From assembly GCA_013289325.1 (NCBI GenBank), contig JABDAE010000001.1, positions 20,525 to 84,524 of the forward strand: DNA of 64,000 nt, read 5' to 3'. Below, piece by piece: positions 25,467 to 34,506 of the stretch (within the stretch, counting starts at the first letter, position 1; each line of letters begins with the position of its first letter). A model generated the notes under the pieces. The model made no database searches. It had not been told where the DNA came from and saw only the letters and a list, made by a program, of their open reading frames with translations. Origin of the DNA: Chlamydiota bacterium. GTDB lineage: Bacteria; Chlamydiota; Chlamydiia; Chlamydiales; Parachlamydiaceae. The translations under genes and the position numbers were made by a program.

Positions 25467-26291
25467 TTAAGCGTTGGCTAAAATAAAGTCGGGGTCATCT
25501 GCAGCGGGGGCCCCAAGCGCTTGTTTGCAATGAACAGCTGCTTTCTTACAGCTTGAAGAGACCGCTTTAACCTCTTTTTTTAATAGATAAATTTTTTCTG
25601 CGCCTGCAACTCCCATTTTTACGGCTTTCACAAGGCGATCATAATTTTTTTCTTTTATTAACTGGGTCATCGGCTCCTTATTCGTTTCAAGTGCTAAAAA
25701 TATCTCCTCTTTGGAATCGATCATCCCTTTTAACCAATTGGCGTCCAGATAACATTCATTGACAGCCTGAAGACGCGCTTCTGGCAACCATCGAATGGCA
25801 TCGACGACATCTAAAAGTTTACAGCTTAATTTAAAGCACTCTTTCATCAAGCGATATGTCTTTTTTGCCACACGGCTACTTTTAGCCCGAATCCCCTTTT
25901 GCCTATCTGCCTCTTCACTTGCAATCTGGCCTTTAATCTCTGCAATCAAATCCCTTCCCGTATTTATCACAATGCCCTGTTGTTTGATGCAATCGATCAA
26001 CTTGATCGCAACAAATAGCGTTTGCGTGACGGTGCGCAAGAAAGTGGAATTTTCCACTACACAATCGATCATGCAACCTGTAATGAGTTTATCTAATGAA
26101 TTTCTCTTTTCAAAGACTTTGAAAAGGCGATATAGGCGCGTGACACCATGGACCTTATGAAATACGATACAAACAACAGATAAAACAGGCGCGGCGACAA
26201 TCGGCTTTTGAAAAATTGAGACTACAATCCCCCTCGCATATGTCACTGTCGCTGTCATGTACTGTATCCTATAACTTAAGATCTGGCTCAA
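25467..26291 (-). CDS. Hypothetical protein, chlamydial type
   Basis: I do not recognise this 274-residue protein. A hydrophobic segment lies at about residues 30-50 (PIVAAPVLSVVCIVFH). The remainder is rich in Lys, Ala and Cys with long predicted helices, several cysteine pairs (for example SSSCKKAAVHCKQ near the end) and no known motif. It has no cleavable signal peptide. An inclusion-membrane or type III effector role is conceivable, but the paired hydrophobic lobes of Inc proteins are not seen. It is transcribed toward the rpsJ terminator and flanked by non-coding gaps. Confidence 0.5.
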   Translation of the reverse strand: MSQILSYRIQYMTATVTYARGIVVSIFQKPIVAAPVLSVVCIVFHKVHGVTRLYRLFKVFEKRNSLDKLITGCMIDCVVENSTFLRTVTQTLFVAIKLIDCIKQQGIVINTGRDLIAEIKGQIASEEADRQKGIRAKSSRVAKKTYRLMKECFKLSCKLLDVVDAIRWLPEARLQAVNECYLDANWLKGMIDSKEEIFLALETNKEPMTQLIKEKNYDRLVKAVKMGVAGAEKIYLLKKEVKAVSSSCKKAAVHCKQALGAPAADDPDFILANA

Positions 26292-26339
26292 ATAATTTTA
26301 ACATACTTGAGCCTAACCTTAAATTAAAAGACAATTTGT

Positions 26340-26546
26340 CTATTTGCTACAGCAAGACCCGTGTTTAAATGACATCACTACAGCATATACCGCTGCTGCA
26401 CCGATTAAAATGTACACAAGTTTTGCAAAGATTGTGACGCCTAGCAAAGCTGTGACGAGGTTAAAATCGGCAATGCCGACTAATGCCCAGTTAAGCCCGC
26501 CTATCACTAATAGAACAAACGCTATTATTTTAATAAACTTTTCCAT
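26340..26546 (-). CDS. DUF378 small membrane protein
   Basis: This 68-residue protein has two membrane segments (about residues 6-22 and 42-60) and the DUF378 signature VIGGLNWALVGI. DUF378 proteins have no known function. The tail KHGSCCSK ends with a cysteine pair. A purine-rich ribosome binding site (GGGGGAAG) lies upstream of the ATG. It stands alone, 48 bp after the hypothetical gene's start on the same strand. Confidence 0.85.
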   Translation of the reverse strand: MEKFIKIIAFVLLVIGGLNWALVGIADFNLVTALLGVTIFAKLVYILIGAAAVYAVVMSFKHGSCCSK

Positions 26547-26645
26547 ATCACTTCCCCCAATAAATTAAAAGACGAAGAAGAAAACCCTTCTCCATAAAAT
26601 CATTATAACATATAAAAATTTATTTAAATACTAAAACCTAATTAT

Positions 26646-26864
26646 ATGGAACGAGCGACCATTGCCGGGAGGCAAGCGCTAAGTGAAGACCAAAAAATTG
26701 CAGCCAGGCCGACGCTGCCAAAATTCCAGGATTCAGGTGGCTTGAGTATATACCCAAACACTGAAAAACTTGGAAAAAATTTCAATGGATGCTATTTTAA
26801 TGTCAGCCTCGAAGGACTGCAATTTGCAGCAGGAATTGCTATTTTAACGTGTATAAGGAATTAA
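26646..26864 (+). CDS. Doubtful small ORF upstream of the GT61 gene
   Basis: A 72-codon frame fills the gap between the DUF378 gene and the GT61 gene. It has no clear ribosome binding site, no recognised motif and biased composition. Its end contains the ribosome binding site of the next gene (AAGGA near 26853). It may be a leader region or chance frame. Nothing else was seen in 26547-26867. Confidence 0.2.
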   Translation: MERATIAGRQALSEDQKIAARPTLPKFQDSGGLSIYPNTEKLGKNFNGCYFNVSLEGLQFAAGIAILTCIRN

Positions 26865-26867
26865 AAA

Positions 26868-28001
26868 ATGATGCATTTCTCTCTTATTTTTATTGCTTTG
26901 TTGCTCCCTCTTTACAGCTTTGCAAGTCAAATTAGCTATCCTCTCCCTAAGGAGACAATCTCTGCTGAAAAGTACTTGCAAGCAAATCCTCAAGATGGAG
27001 AGTTTTACGGGACACCTGAAGTCGACTTCCCCTTCCACCCCATTTTTAGCGGCCGCCCGTACGATACATGTGTGACACAGCCAGGGCTTGGCATTTTACC
27101 CACCTTCTTGCTCAGGATTCCTAAGGGAAGAGTTTTTGGCAAACAAGGGGTCGTGATCACAAAAGATCATCAAGTCATTAGAGAGCTCGCCAATTCCTGG
27201 AGTAAACCCCCTGAAAAACACGGTATTTTTCGTCTCCCTTTTTTACCAGATGCTGAATACATCGATCAATCGGTTGCCTCAATTACAACTCTTTCAGCTG
27301 AATGTTATTACCATTGGATGATCGATGTGCTCCCCAAATTAGCTGTATTAGAAAAAAATGGGATTAAACCAGATTACTATTATTTGGATTATCAGGGGTT
27401 GCCCTTTCAAAAAGAATCATTGGAAATTTTGGGGATCGATTTAAAAAATGTCTTAATCGCAAGCGACAATACCCACTTCCAATGTCAAAATTTAATCGCC
27501 CCAAGTCTTGTTGGCAATCCGGCGTGCGCTCCTAAGTGGGCTTGCACCTATTTTAAGGAAAGGTTCGTAAAAGAAGTCCCTTTGCACCCAACACAAAGAA
27601 TTTATATTTCCAGAAAAAAAGCCACCGCCAGAAGGATTATCAATGAAGAGGCTCTCATCGCTTTTCTAGATAAATATCAATTTCAAACTGTATATTTGGA
27701 AGATTTATCCTTGCTTAAGCAAGCAGAGCTTTTTGCAGATGCTGAAGTGATTGTGGGAATCCACGGGTCGGGCCTTGCCAATATGATCTTTTGCAACTCC
27801 AATAACCATATCGTCGAATTAATCCCCCCTCAATATATCAACCCCTGCTTTTATGGGCTTGCGCACAACCTCGGCGTACCCCATCACCCCATATTAGGTG
27901 CCAAAGACTCGCGATGCTATGGCCAAGACTTCCTGATGGACAGCCGCGCGTTAGAGGAACTAGATCAGCTGTTAATGGGTATCTTCAATCAAGCTTCGTA
28001 G
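26868..28001 (+). CDS. Exported GT61 (DUF563) glycosyltransferase
   Basis: This 377-residue protein has a signal peptide at residues 1-19 (SFAS). The body matches DUF563/GT61: ECYYHWMIDVLPKLAVLEK near residue 145, YISRKKATARRIINEEAL near 245 and VIVGIHGSGLANMIFC near 300, the conserved GxHGxGL motif. GT61 includes eukaryotic beta-1,2-xylosyl and O-GlcNAc (EOGT) transferases and bacterial capsule enzymes. It is separate from the main glycan cluster by about 8 kb but has the same unexpected export signal. AAGGA lies 11 nt before the ATG; ATGATG makes the exact start ambiguous by one codon. Confidence 0.85.
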   Translation: MMHFSLIFIALLLPLYSFASQISYPLPKETISAEKYLQANPQDGEFYGTPEVDFPFHPIFSGRPYDTCVTQPGLGILPTFLLRIPKGRVFGKQGVVITKDHQVIRELANSWSKPPEKHGIFRLPFLPDAEYIDQSVASITTLSAECYYHWMIDVLPKLAVLEKNGIKPDYYYLDYQGLPFQKESLEILGIDLKNVLIASDNTHFQCQNLIAPSLVGNPACAPKWACTYFKERFVKEVPLHPTQRIYISRKKATARRIINEEALIAFLDKYQFQTVYLEDLSLLKQAELFADAEVIVGIHGSGLANMIFCNSNNHIVELIPPQYINPCFYGLAHNLGVPHHPILGAKDSRCYGQDFLMDSRALEELDQLLMGIFNQAS

Positions 28002-28084
28002 GATCAGCATATCATAAAATAGTTGTATTAAAGAATTATTTTAAATAATTATTGCATTTAAAATTAAAAATTAATACAATCAAT

Positions 28085-28105
28085 ATTGTGTAGATAATAC
28101 ACAAT
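28085..28105 (+). promoter_or_regulatory. Operator-like palindrome
   Basis: ATTGTGTA and TACACAAT form a perfect 8-bp inverted repeat with a 5-nt spacer in a very AT-rich stretch. It lies 15 bp before the ATG of the small secreted protein and just upstream of its ribosome binding site (GAGGG). The geometry suits a dimeric repressor. An RNA hairpin masking the ribosome binding site is the alternative. Confidence 0.5.
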
Positions 28106-28120
28106 ACAAAAAGAGGGTAT

Positions 28121-28474
28121 ATGAAAAAAAATAAACTCATTCATTTAATGATTGCATCAATGTTAGTATTTTCTGGAAGTCATGTGTTTGCAGACTCGGC
28201 GGCTATGGATCGGGTAAATAATCAGTTGAGGCATATTACGGGGGTAGGACCCGTAAAGGCTGTGCAATTGTCTCACGACTTGAAAAGTGTTAGTTCGGAA
28301 ATGGGTAGCAAGAAAGGCACTCCTCAGTCAAATCTATTGGATAACGCTATAAAGACAACAGATGCATTTGCTAAGCAGCCAAAGGATAAACAAAAAAGAG
28401 CCGCAATGATAAGCTCCTTAACTGATTTGAAAGACGCGATGAATCCCCACGGTAAGTCAGTCACATCGAAATAG
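28121..28474 (+). CDS. Small secreted protein with HhH-like motif
   Basis: This 117-residue protein has a clear signal peptide (residues 1-24, ending VFA-D). The mature part has INTERNAL features of a helix-hairpin-helix (LRHITGVGPVKAVQLS), a DNA-binding motif that is unexpected in an exported protein, and then a charged helical tail rich in Lys and Asp. Family not recognised. It is a single-gene unit preceded by an operator-like palindrome. Confidence 0.6.
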   Translation: MKKNKLIHLMIASMLVFSGSHVFADSAAMDRVNNQLRHITGVGPVKAVQLSHDLKSVSSEMGSKKGTPQSNLLDNAIKTTDAFAKQPKDKQKRAAMISSLTDLKDAMNPHGKSVTSK

Positions 28475-28573
28475 TCTTGCAATAGGCAAACGCAACCGGA
28501 AGCCTTGAATGGAAAGGATAAGCGCCACTTAAAAGGCGCTTATCTAATTCTCTCTTTGATCCCTTACTCTTCT

Positions 28574-29083
28574 TTAATCAGCTGCTTTAAGAGCAAGCCT
28601 TGCGAGATACAGCTCAATAAACGCTGTACATCCTAAAATGGCAAAGCTGTAAAAGACAGCGCTTGGAATGACTACTTTCAAGGTAACGGCACATACAACA
28701 GCAAATTGCATCCCGGTCACGATCTTACCAGACCATGTCGTGCGTACCTTCCATTTACTAAAGGTCCCCGTTACAACAAGATAAAGAGTAAAGCATAAGA
28801 TGGCGATATCGCGACTTAACATGGCTATAAGCTGTATGCCTGATAGACTATGCTCGGCAAATAAAATGGTCAAAATGCTAATAAAAAAGCACTTATCGGC
28901 AATTGGGTCCAATGTCGCCCCTACTGCGGATGTACACCTATAACGCCTTGCAAAAAAGCCATCTAGATAATCTGTAATGCCTGCAAGAACCAATGCTAAA
29001 CACCTCAATGTGACATTTTCTTGCAAATAGACAAGGGCAAGGGGCATCCGAAGAAATGTGATAATGTTGGGAAGGGCCTTCAT
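28574..29083 (-). CDS. pgsA: CDP-alcohol phosphatidyltransferase (PgsA-like)
   Basis: This 169-residue integral membrane enzyme of phospholipid synthesis probably makes phosphatidylglycerol phosphate from CDP-diacylglycerol. The family signature D-G-x2-A-R-x8-G-x3-D-x3-D is visible as [26 protein letters not shown]. The start at 29083 is preferred over 29125 because [12 protein letters not shown] is the usual N-terminus and the ATG overlaps the gltX stop as ATGA. Four to five membrane helices are apparent. Assignment to PgsA rather than another CDP-alcohol transferase is inferred from the N-terminal PN-IT-LR pattern. Confidence 0.85.
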   Translation of the reverse strand: MKALPNIITFLRMPLALVYLQENVTLRCLALVLAGITDYLDGFFARRYRCTSAVGATLDPIADKCFFISILTILFAEHSLSGIQLIAMLSRDIAILCFTLYLVVTGTFSKWKVRTTWSGKIVTGMQFAVVCAVTLKVVIPSAVFYSFAILGCTAFIELYLARLALKAAD

Positions 29084-30591
29084 GAAGCGCACTCCACAGC
29101 ATCTTTGCAACACCCTTTTTCCCACCCTTTCTTAAAGGCATCAAGTTTTTTGTTGGAAATGCCGCCTAAAAATTCAATCGTTTTTAAAAATCTAGCTCTT
29201 GCCCTATCTTTACCCAATATTTCCACAGAGTCAAATAAAGGGGGCCCTTGAAGTTTACCCATAATCGAGGCAAAAAGAAGCGGCATCACGACTTTTTTGT
29301 GGTTGACGCCAAACACCTCCGCTACATGCCTTGAAGCTTGGTTGACACTTGCGCTTGCCCAACTTTCCGTCTCATCCAATCGCCAAATCATCCCTTGCAC
29401 GATTTGCGCTAAAGTCTCTTTGGAGGTATCTTTAATGCTGAAAAGCGCTTCGGTGTATTTTAAATCGTTGATAAAGAAAAAATCGCAAAGCTCAAAAAAT
29501 TCAGCAAATGTCTTAATGCGGGAATGGACGAGCGGAATAAGTCTTTGCATAAAGGCATCATTAAAGGTCCACTCTTTAATTCGATCCCAGAGCTTATTTT
29601 CCGGAATATTTTTAATTAAATATTGTTGATTGAGCCACTCAAGCTTTTGCACGTCAAAGACAGCGCCTGAAACCCCAATGCGCTTTGGATCAAATTCTTT
29701 GATCACCTCTTCTAGCGAATACACCTCGCGATCGCCCGTCATGCTATATCCCATGAGCGTTAAAAAATTTACAAAAGCTTCTGGCAAGAAGCCGCTATCG
29801 CGATAAAAGAAAATCGAACACGGATTTTTTCTTTTTGAAAGCTTTTTACCCTCTTTTCCAAGCAAAAGCGGCATATGCATAAACGTTGGCGCAGTCCACC
29901 CAAAAGCCTCATACAAATAGACGTGCTTAGGCGTTGAACTCATCCACTCATCCCCCCTAATGACGTGCGTGATCTGCATTAAATGATCGTCAACAACGTT
30001 TGCCAGATGATAGGTCGGAAACCCGTCAGATTTTAACAGCACTTGATCATCGACATCCGCCCATGGACTCGTAATGCGCCCTTTGATGGCGTCATCATAG
30101 ACGCACTCCCCAGTGAGTGGCATCTTTAACCTCACGACATAGGGCATCCCCAAAGCCTCTTTTTCTGCTATCTCTTGAGCGCTTAAGTTACGATGTCTGC
30201 GATCATATCCTTGCCGTCCCCCTTGTTTGGCCATCACTTGCCTCATCTCCTCAAGTTCTTCTGGTGTGCAAAAGCATTTATATGCCTTGCCATTCTCTAA
30301 AAGCTTTTGGCAGTAGGTGCTGTAAATGTCATAGCGGTCCGACTGGCGATAAGGACCAAAGGGGCCCCCTACATCTGGGCCTTCATCCCATTGGATGCCG
30401 CACCAGGAAAGCGCTTTATAGATATTTTGCTCATATTCAGGGCGGCTTCTGGATCTGTCGGTATCTTCGATCCGAAGAATAAATTTTCCTCCAAAATGGC
30501 GCGCAAAAATTAAATTAAAAAGAGCCATGTAGGCTGTGCCTACATGGGGATCTCCCGTTGGGGAGGGAGCTATTCGCACTCGTACTGTCAT
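29080..30591 (-). CDS. gltX: Glutamyl-tRNA synthetase
   Basis: This class I synthetase charges tRNA-Glu (and, where GatCAB exists, often tRNA-Gln). The 503-residue protein has [11 protein letters not shown] as the HIGH region at residues 8-18 and KKLSKRKN as the KMSKS equivalent near residue 256. The C-terminal anticodon domain is complete. It is translationally coupled to pgsA by an ATGA overlap and lies 21 bp after tsp, on the same strand. In Chlamydia gltX is also next to euo. Confidence 0.97.
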   Translation of the reverse strand: MTVRVRIAPSPTGDPHVGTAYMALFNLIFARHFGGKFILRIEDTDRSRSRPEYEQNIYKALSWCGIQWDEGPDVGGPFGPYRQSDRYDIYSTYCQKLLENGKAYKCFCTPEELEEMRQVMAKQGGRQGYDRRHRNLSAQEIAEKEALGMPYVVRLKMPLTGECVYDDAIKGRITSPWADVDDQVLLKSDGFPTYHLANVVDDHLMQITHVIRGDEWMSSTPKHVYLYEAFGWTAPTFMHMPLLLGKEGKKLSKRKNPCSIFFYRDSGFLPEAFVNFLTLMGYSMTGDREVYSLEEVIKEFDPKRIGVSGAVFDVQKLEWLNQQYLIKNIPENKLWDRIKEWTFNDAFMQRLIPLVHSRIKTFAEFFELCDFFFINDLKYTEALFSIKDTSKETLAQIVQGMIWRLDETESWASASVNQASRHVAEVFGVNHKKVVMPLLFASIMGKLQGPPLFDSVEILGKDRARARFLKTIEFLGGISNKKLDAFKKGWEKGCCKDAVECAS

Positions 30592-30612
30592 CTTAATATT
30601 CCCTTCATTGAA

Positions 30613-32625
30613 TCATTTTTTTTGTAAATAGAGAAGATCGCGCATCACTTCATATGCTTCGTTAAGTTGTAAATCAGTGCGCCCGTAATTTTCTGGGTGC
30701 TCTTCTTCAACAGCTTCTTCATCTTCTTTTTTTATCTCTTGCAGCATGTGTTGATAATTTTTATTATTTGCAATCCTTGCAGCTGAGTTAGCCTTTAGTA
30801 CCTGCAAAAAGCCATCGTATGTGTGCAGCTGCTTTTGCATGTTATATTTATACAAAATTCGAATTCTATCGCGATGCAAAAGGGGGATATCGGCTAAATC
30901 GTCATCATAGCTTGGGGGGATTTTATCGTTTTCTAGCGGAAACTTGCTAAATTGCTCCCCTATTTCTGCCTCGCTAAGGGGACCTGGAACGACAATGTCA
31001 GAGTGTACCCCTACAAGCTGCGGCGTCTTCCCTGAAACGGTATAATACCTTCCACGGGTCACCTTGTATTCTCCTTCAGGATTAATAGGCTCATTGGCAT
31101 GTGTGGCGCCAAGGGTAAAGGTTTGAAATGAACCCTTGCCAAAGCTTCTATCATCGCCGATCACAATGGCTCTGCCATAGTCTTGAAGCGCCTGGGCGAC
31201 GATCTCTGAAGCAGAAGCACTGACGCGATTGATCAGTACAAAAAGAGGACCATCCCAAAGCGTTGTGGGGTCAATTTCCCTAAGATGTTGGATCTGCCCC
31301 ATTTCATCTTTAATCGATACGACAACCCCTTTTGTAATAAAAAGACCAGTAAGGTTCACAGCTTGTGCCAAAATCCCACCTGTATTAAAGCGAAGATCGA
31401 GTATGACCCCTTTTACAACGTGATCATCTTTTAGCTTCTTTAAGGCGTTGCTAATATCTTCTGTAGAAGAGGTATCTGGATCTTGATAAAAGGAATGCAG
31501 GCGCAAATACGCAATGACACCATCACCATAGGGGATATAGTTAGTGTCGTAGCGCGTCTCTTTTAAGACAACAGCTGCCCTTTTTAAATTGACTTTTAGC
31601 GTTTCCTCTTTTTTATCTTTCTCATCGCCAATCATTCTAATCACAGTTAAAGTCACCAAAGTGCCCTCTTCGCCGCGGATTAAGTCCACAGCATCGACGA
31701 TGTCCATGCCGACAACTGGCTCGCCATTGACTGCGATGATCCGATCTTTAACTTTTAGGTCTTTACTTAACGCAGCAGGTCCCCCTTCAATTAATTTCGT
31801 CACGGTAAAGCCATTTAAATCATCGCGCAGCTGAGCGCCGATGCCAAGGAGTCTTTGTTGCACGCCAATTAAAAATTGCGACGCCTCATCCGGCGTTAAG
31901 TAGTTTGTATGGGAATCTAATGAGCTTGCACAAGCTTTTAAAACATCGCTTAAAATACGGCGTTGCCTTTGCACCTGATCTGTAGTCAAAATTTCCTCTT
32001 CATATTTCAATTGCCGTTTGGCAATGCGCTTTAAGGAAATTTCTACAAGTTCTTCATTGAGTTTAGATGCCGTTTCAGTTTGCAAGGCGCGAATGCGAAT
32101 CAAGCGATCCAACAGCTCTTGTTTTGAATGGGTCCACTTTAAATCTTTAAACTCCTTTGCCCTCACCCCTTTTGGCAGATTCTTTAAATCGATCTCATTT
32201 TCAAGCGCGCGCCTTTGGATAATTGCTTTTGCCATGGCATTAAAGATATCCTCAAACACAGTATAAGTGCCCACATGCAACTCTCCTAGAACCTTCTGCA
32301 CAAGCTCATCTGATGGCTCTTGCCAAATTTGGATGTCTGATTCAATAAAGTATGTCTTTGCCGGGTCAAGATCAGAGATGAAATTTTGCAAAATCCTTTT
32401 GACAAGTTCTGGCGTTAGCTCTTTTTTAGTGGCATGCCCTGCCATGATTTCTTTGATTTTGTGCTGCGTCTTTGCAGGCGTAAGATCTGGCAGCTTAGCT
32501 TCAAGAGTTAAAAAACAGGTGACAAAAATAAAAATAGGTAAGAGAAAGCATAAAGCAGTTCTTCGATATTTAGCGAATAAATCCATTTTTCTTAAACTCA
32601 TAAGTTCCAACCGGCTATCTCCCAA
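30613..32625 (-). CDS. tsp: Tail-specific (C-terminal processing) protease Tsp/Prc
   Basis: This exported S41 serine protease degrades periplasmic proteins from non-polar C-termini. The 670-residue protein has an N-terminal hydrophobic anchor (about residues 22-43), a PDZ domain (LKVKDRIIAVNGEPVVGMD), and the Ser-Lys dyad: RVSASASE near residue 470 and FGKGSFQ near 495. Length equals the Prc family (about 650-680). An internal ATG at codon 14 is an alternative start just before the anchor. Chlamydial Tsp has been linked to host signalling. Confidence 0.95.
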   Translation of the reverse strand: MGDSRLELMSLRKMDLFAKYRRTALCFLLPIFIFVTCFLTLEAKLPDLTPAKTQHKIKEIMAGHATKKELTPELVKRILQNFISDLDPAKTYFIESDIQIWQEPSDELVQKVLGELHVGTYTVFEDIFNAMAKAIIQRRALENEIDLKNLPKGVRAKEFKDLKWTHSKQELLDRLIRIRALQTETASKLNEELVEISLKRIAKRQLKYEEEILTTDQVQRQRRILSDVLKACASSLDSHTNYLTPDEASQFLIGVQQRLLGIGAQLRDDLNGFTVTKLIEGGPAALSKDLKVKDRIIAVNGEPVVGMDIVDAVDLIRGEEGTLVTLTVIRMIGDEKDKKEETLKVNLKRAAVVLKETRYDTNYIPYGDGVIAYLRLHSFYQDPDTSSTEDISNALKKLKDDHVVKGVILDLRFNTGGILAQAVNLTGLFITKGVVVSIKDEMGQIQHLREIDPTTLWDGPLFVLINRVSASASEIVAQALQDYGRAIVIGDDRSFGKGSFQTFTLGATHANEPINPEGEYKVTRGRYYTVSGKTPQLVGVHSDIVVPGPLSEAEIGEQFSKFPLENDKIPPSYDDDLADIPLLHRDRIRILYKYNMQKQLHTYDGFLQVLKANSAARIANNKNYQHMLQEIKKEDEEAVEEEHPENYGRTDLQLNEAYEVMRDLLYLQKK

Positions 32626-32903
32626 TGTGCAATCTGAGATTGTAGCAAAACAAAAGGTTTTTCGCTACCAAAATATTGATATTTAGCAGCTCTATTAAGA
32701 TTAAAAAAAATCCACACCAACACAAAATCAATTGTTAATAATAAAAACAAATTAATAACTCAATCTATACAATATAAAATTATAAGTTGATATGACTATA
32801 CAGATAGAGGAAATTTTAGACAGCATTATAAGCGGTATAAATGACAGATTTTGCATGCAGTGGAAGTTTTTGCGTAAACTGAAAAACTTTTTTTAGAAAA
32901 AAC

Positions 32904-32932
32904 TTGCTTTAAATTCTTTAATATGCCATAAT
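32904..32932 (+). promoter_or_regulatory. Putative euo promoter
   Basis: TTGCTT and CATAAT are spaced by 17 bp in a highly AT-rich 409-bp gap (32626-33034). They lie about 100 bp before the euo ATG. Poly-A and poly-T tracts around 32880-32900 may bend the DNA or serve as EUO binding sites; the rest of the gap shows no gene. Confidence 0.45.
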
Positions 32933-33034
32933 GTTAACTTGATCGCACCACTGCAATCTAAGCAACCTTAAAAGCTTCGCAATAAATAATATAAATAAAA
33001 AAAACAATAACAATAAATAACACAGGAGAATTTT

Positions 33035-33466
33035 ATGTTAGGTAATAATAAAAATAAAAAAACAGAACCAGAAGGTAAACTAGTTTCGATTACTGAAGCT
33101 GCTCGTTTAAACAATGTCACAAGACAAGCGATTTACGTCGCAATTAAACAAGGCAAGCTGGAAGCTAAAAAAGACACAAGATGGTCTATCGACCCTGAAG
33201 ACCTCGCAAAGTATCGCAAACAAAAATACTCGCGTACTAAATCGATGTTTAAAGGTGAATTACTATTTGATAACTCAAAAGGGTATTACTCCATTAATCA
33301 AGTGGCTCAGATGTTGAATGTGCCTGCGCAAAAAATTTATTACGCAACGCGCATTAACCAACTTAAGTCACACCGCAAAGGAACGGCTTGGGTCATTTAC
33401 AATGAAGACATCCAAAAATATAAGGATGAATATCTTACAAAAAAGCGTGGCAAGAAGGCTTGCTAA
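33035..33466 (+). CDS. euo: EUO-like developmental regulator
   Basis: EUO is the chlamydial early-cycle DNA-binding protein that represses late genes. This 143-residue protein has two excisionase/MerR-type helix-turn-helix units: SITEAARLNNVTRQAIYVAI (residues 19-38) and YSINQVAQMLNVPAQKIYYAT, with the connecting KYSRTKSMFKGELLFDN segment that I recall in Chlamydia EUO. It is shorter than Chlamydia EUO (about 180) because both tails are reduced. CAGGAG precedes the ATG and a strong terminator follows. Confidence 0.9.
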   Translation: MLGNNKNKKTEPEGKLVSITEAARLNNVTRQAIYVAIKQGKLEAKKDTRWSIDPEDLAKYRKQKYSRTKSMFKGELLFDNSKGYYSINQVAQMLNVPAQKIYYATRINQLKSHRKGTAWVIYNEDIQKYKDEYLTKKRGKKAC

Positions 33467-33475
33467 GCTAAAGTG

Positions 33476-33509
33476 GGAGGGGGAATTGACAACAGCTTCC
33501 CCTCCTTTT
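33476..33509 (+). terminator. Rho-independent terminator after euo
   Basis: GGAGGGGGAA pairs with TTCCCCTCC (one bulged G) around an 11-nt loop and is followed by TTTT. It separates euo from dus, whose ATG is 11 bp further. Confidence 0.75.
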
Positions 33510-33519
33510 CCTAACTTTT

Positions 33520-34503
33520 ATGACTCTTCTCCCTAAAAACAGCGATGGCTGCCCATTCTTACTTCTTGCCCCCATGGAAGGCATTGGCGATCGCACGTTT
33601 CGAAAAGCGATGGCGCAAGCTGCCTGCGGCTTTGATGAAGCTGTCACAGAATTCATTAGCGTCCCTTCCAATGCCCATGTAAAAAGTCTTGCAAAAATCT
33701 ACTTATCAGATGAAACAGCGCCCATTCCCCTTGCCGCACAGATCATGGGAAATGCGCCAGAGCTTATGGCCGCAATGACAGAAAGTTTACAAGAAAGAGG
33801 GGCCCATCGGATCGATCTCAATTGCGGATGTCCCTCTAATACTGTGACAGGAAGAGGAGCTGGTTCAAGCCTGCTCAAATGCCCGACATCCCTTTATACC
33901 GTTGCAAAATCGATGGTAAAAGCCGCTAAAGTGCCTATCACCTTGAAGATGCGCTCAGGCTTCCAAGACACCTCACTTTTTAAAGAAAACCTCTTAGCAG
34001 CTCAAGAAAGCGGTGTTCACTACATCACCTTACATCCCAGAACAAAAGAGGATGGATATGGACCTCCCGCTAAATGGGAACTTATTGCAGAAGCAAAATC
34101 GCTTTTAAAAATTCCTGTTGTTGGAAATGGGGATATTCTGACTAAAGAAGATGCGCTTAAAATGCTTAAGATGACAAAATGCGACGCCCTTATGATCGGC
34201 CGCGGCAGCGTCATCAACCCTTTCATTTTTCATGAAATTAAAGCCCACTTTTCTTCATCTAAACATTGTTTAAAGTGGAAGTCAATCAAGCAATATTTAG
34301 ACGTCTATTTATCGGAAATTCACCCCGGTAGCCCGATGAAAAATAAGATCAATAAGCTCAAGCAACTCATGAGTTTTCTATTCAAACGCACACCTAAACT
34401 GCTTGAGAAAAGACAAGTGATCTTAACTTCGACTCCAGCTACTCTTGAAGCCTTTATGGAATTTGCCCTTCCCATCTTACAAGAGTATGGGGAGTGGAAT
34501 TAG
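33520..34503 (+). CDS. dus: tRNA-dihydrouridine synthase
   Basis: This FMN-dependent enzyme reduces uridines in the tRNA D-loop. The 327-residue TIM barrel starts with the FMN-site FLLLAPMEGIGDRTFR, has the catalytic-cysteine motif NCGCPSNTVTGRGAGS near residue 105, the LKMRSG and ITLHPRTKEDGY stretches, and VVGNGDI / MIGRGSVINPF in the phosphate-binding half. Which Dus subfamily it is cannot be settled here. The ATG lies directly after the euo terminator, so a promoter may lie within it, or dus is read from its own weak signal. Confidence 0.92.
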   Translation: MTLLPKNSDGCPFLLLAPMEGIGDRTFRKAMAQAACGFDEAVTEFISVPSNAHVKSLAKIYLSDETAPIPLAAQIMGNAPELMAAMTESLQERGAHRIDLNCGCPSNTVTGRGAGSSLLKCPTSLYTVAKSMVKAAKVPITLKMRSGFQDTSLFKENLLAAQESGVHYITLHPRTKEDGYGPPAKWELIAEAKSLLKIPVVGNGDILTKEDALKMLKMTKCDALMIGRGSVINPFIFHEIKAHFSSSKHCLKWKSIKQYLDVYLSEIHPGSPMKNKINKLKQLMSFLFKRTPKLLEKRQVILTSTPATLEAFMEFALPILQEYGEWN

Positions 34504-34506
34504 ACA

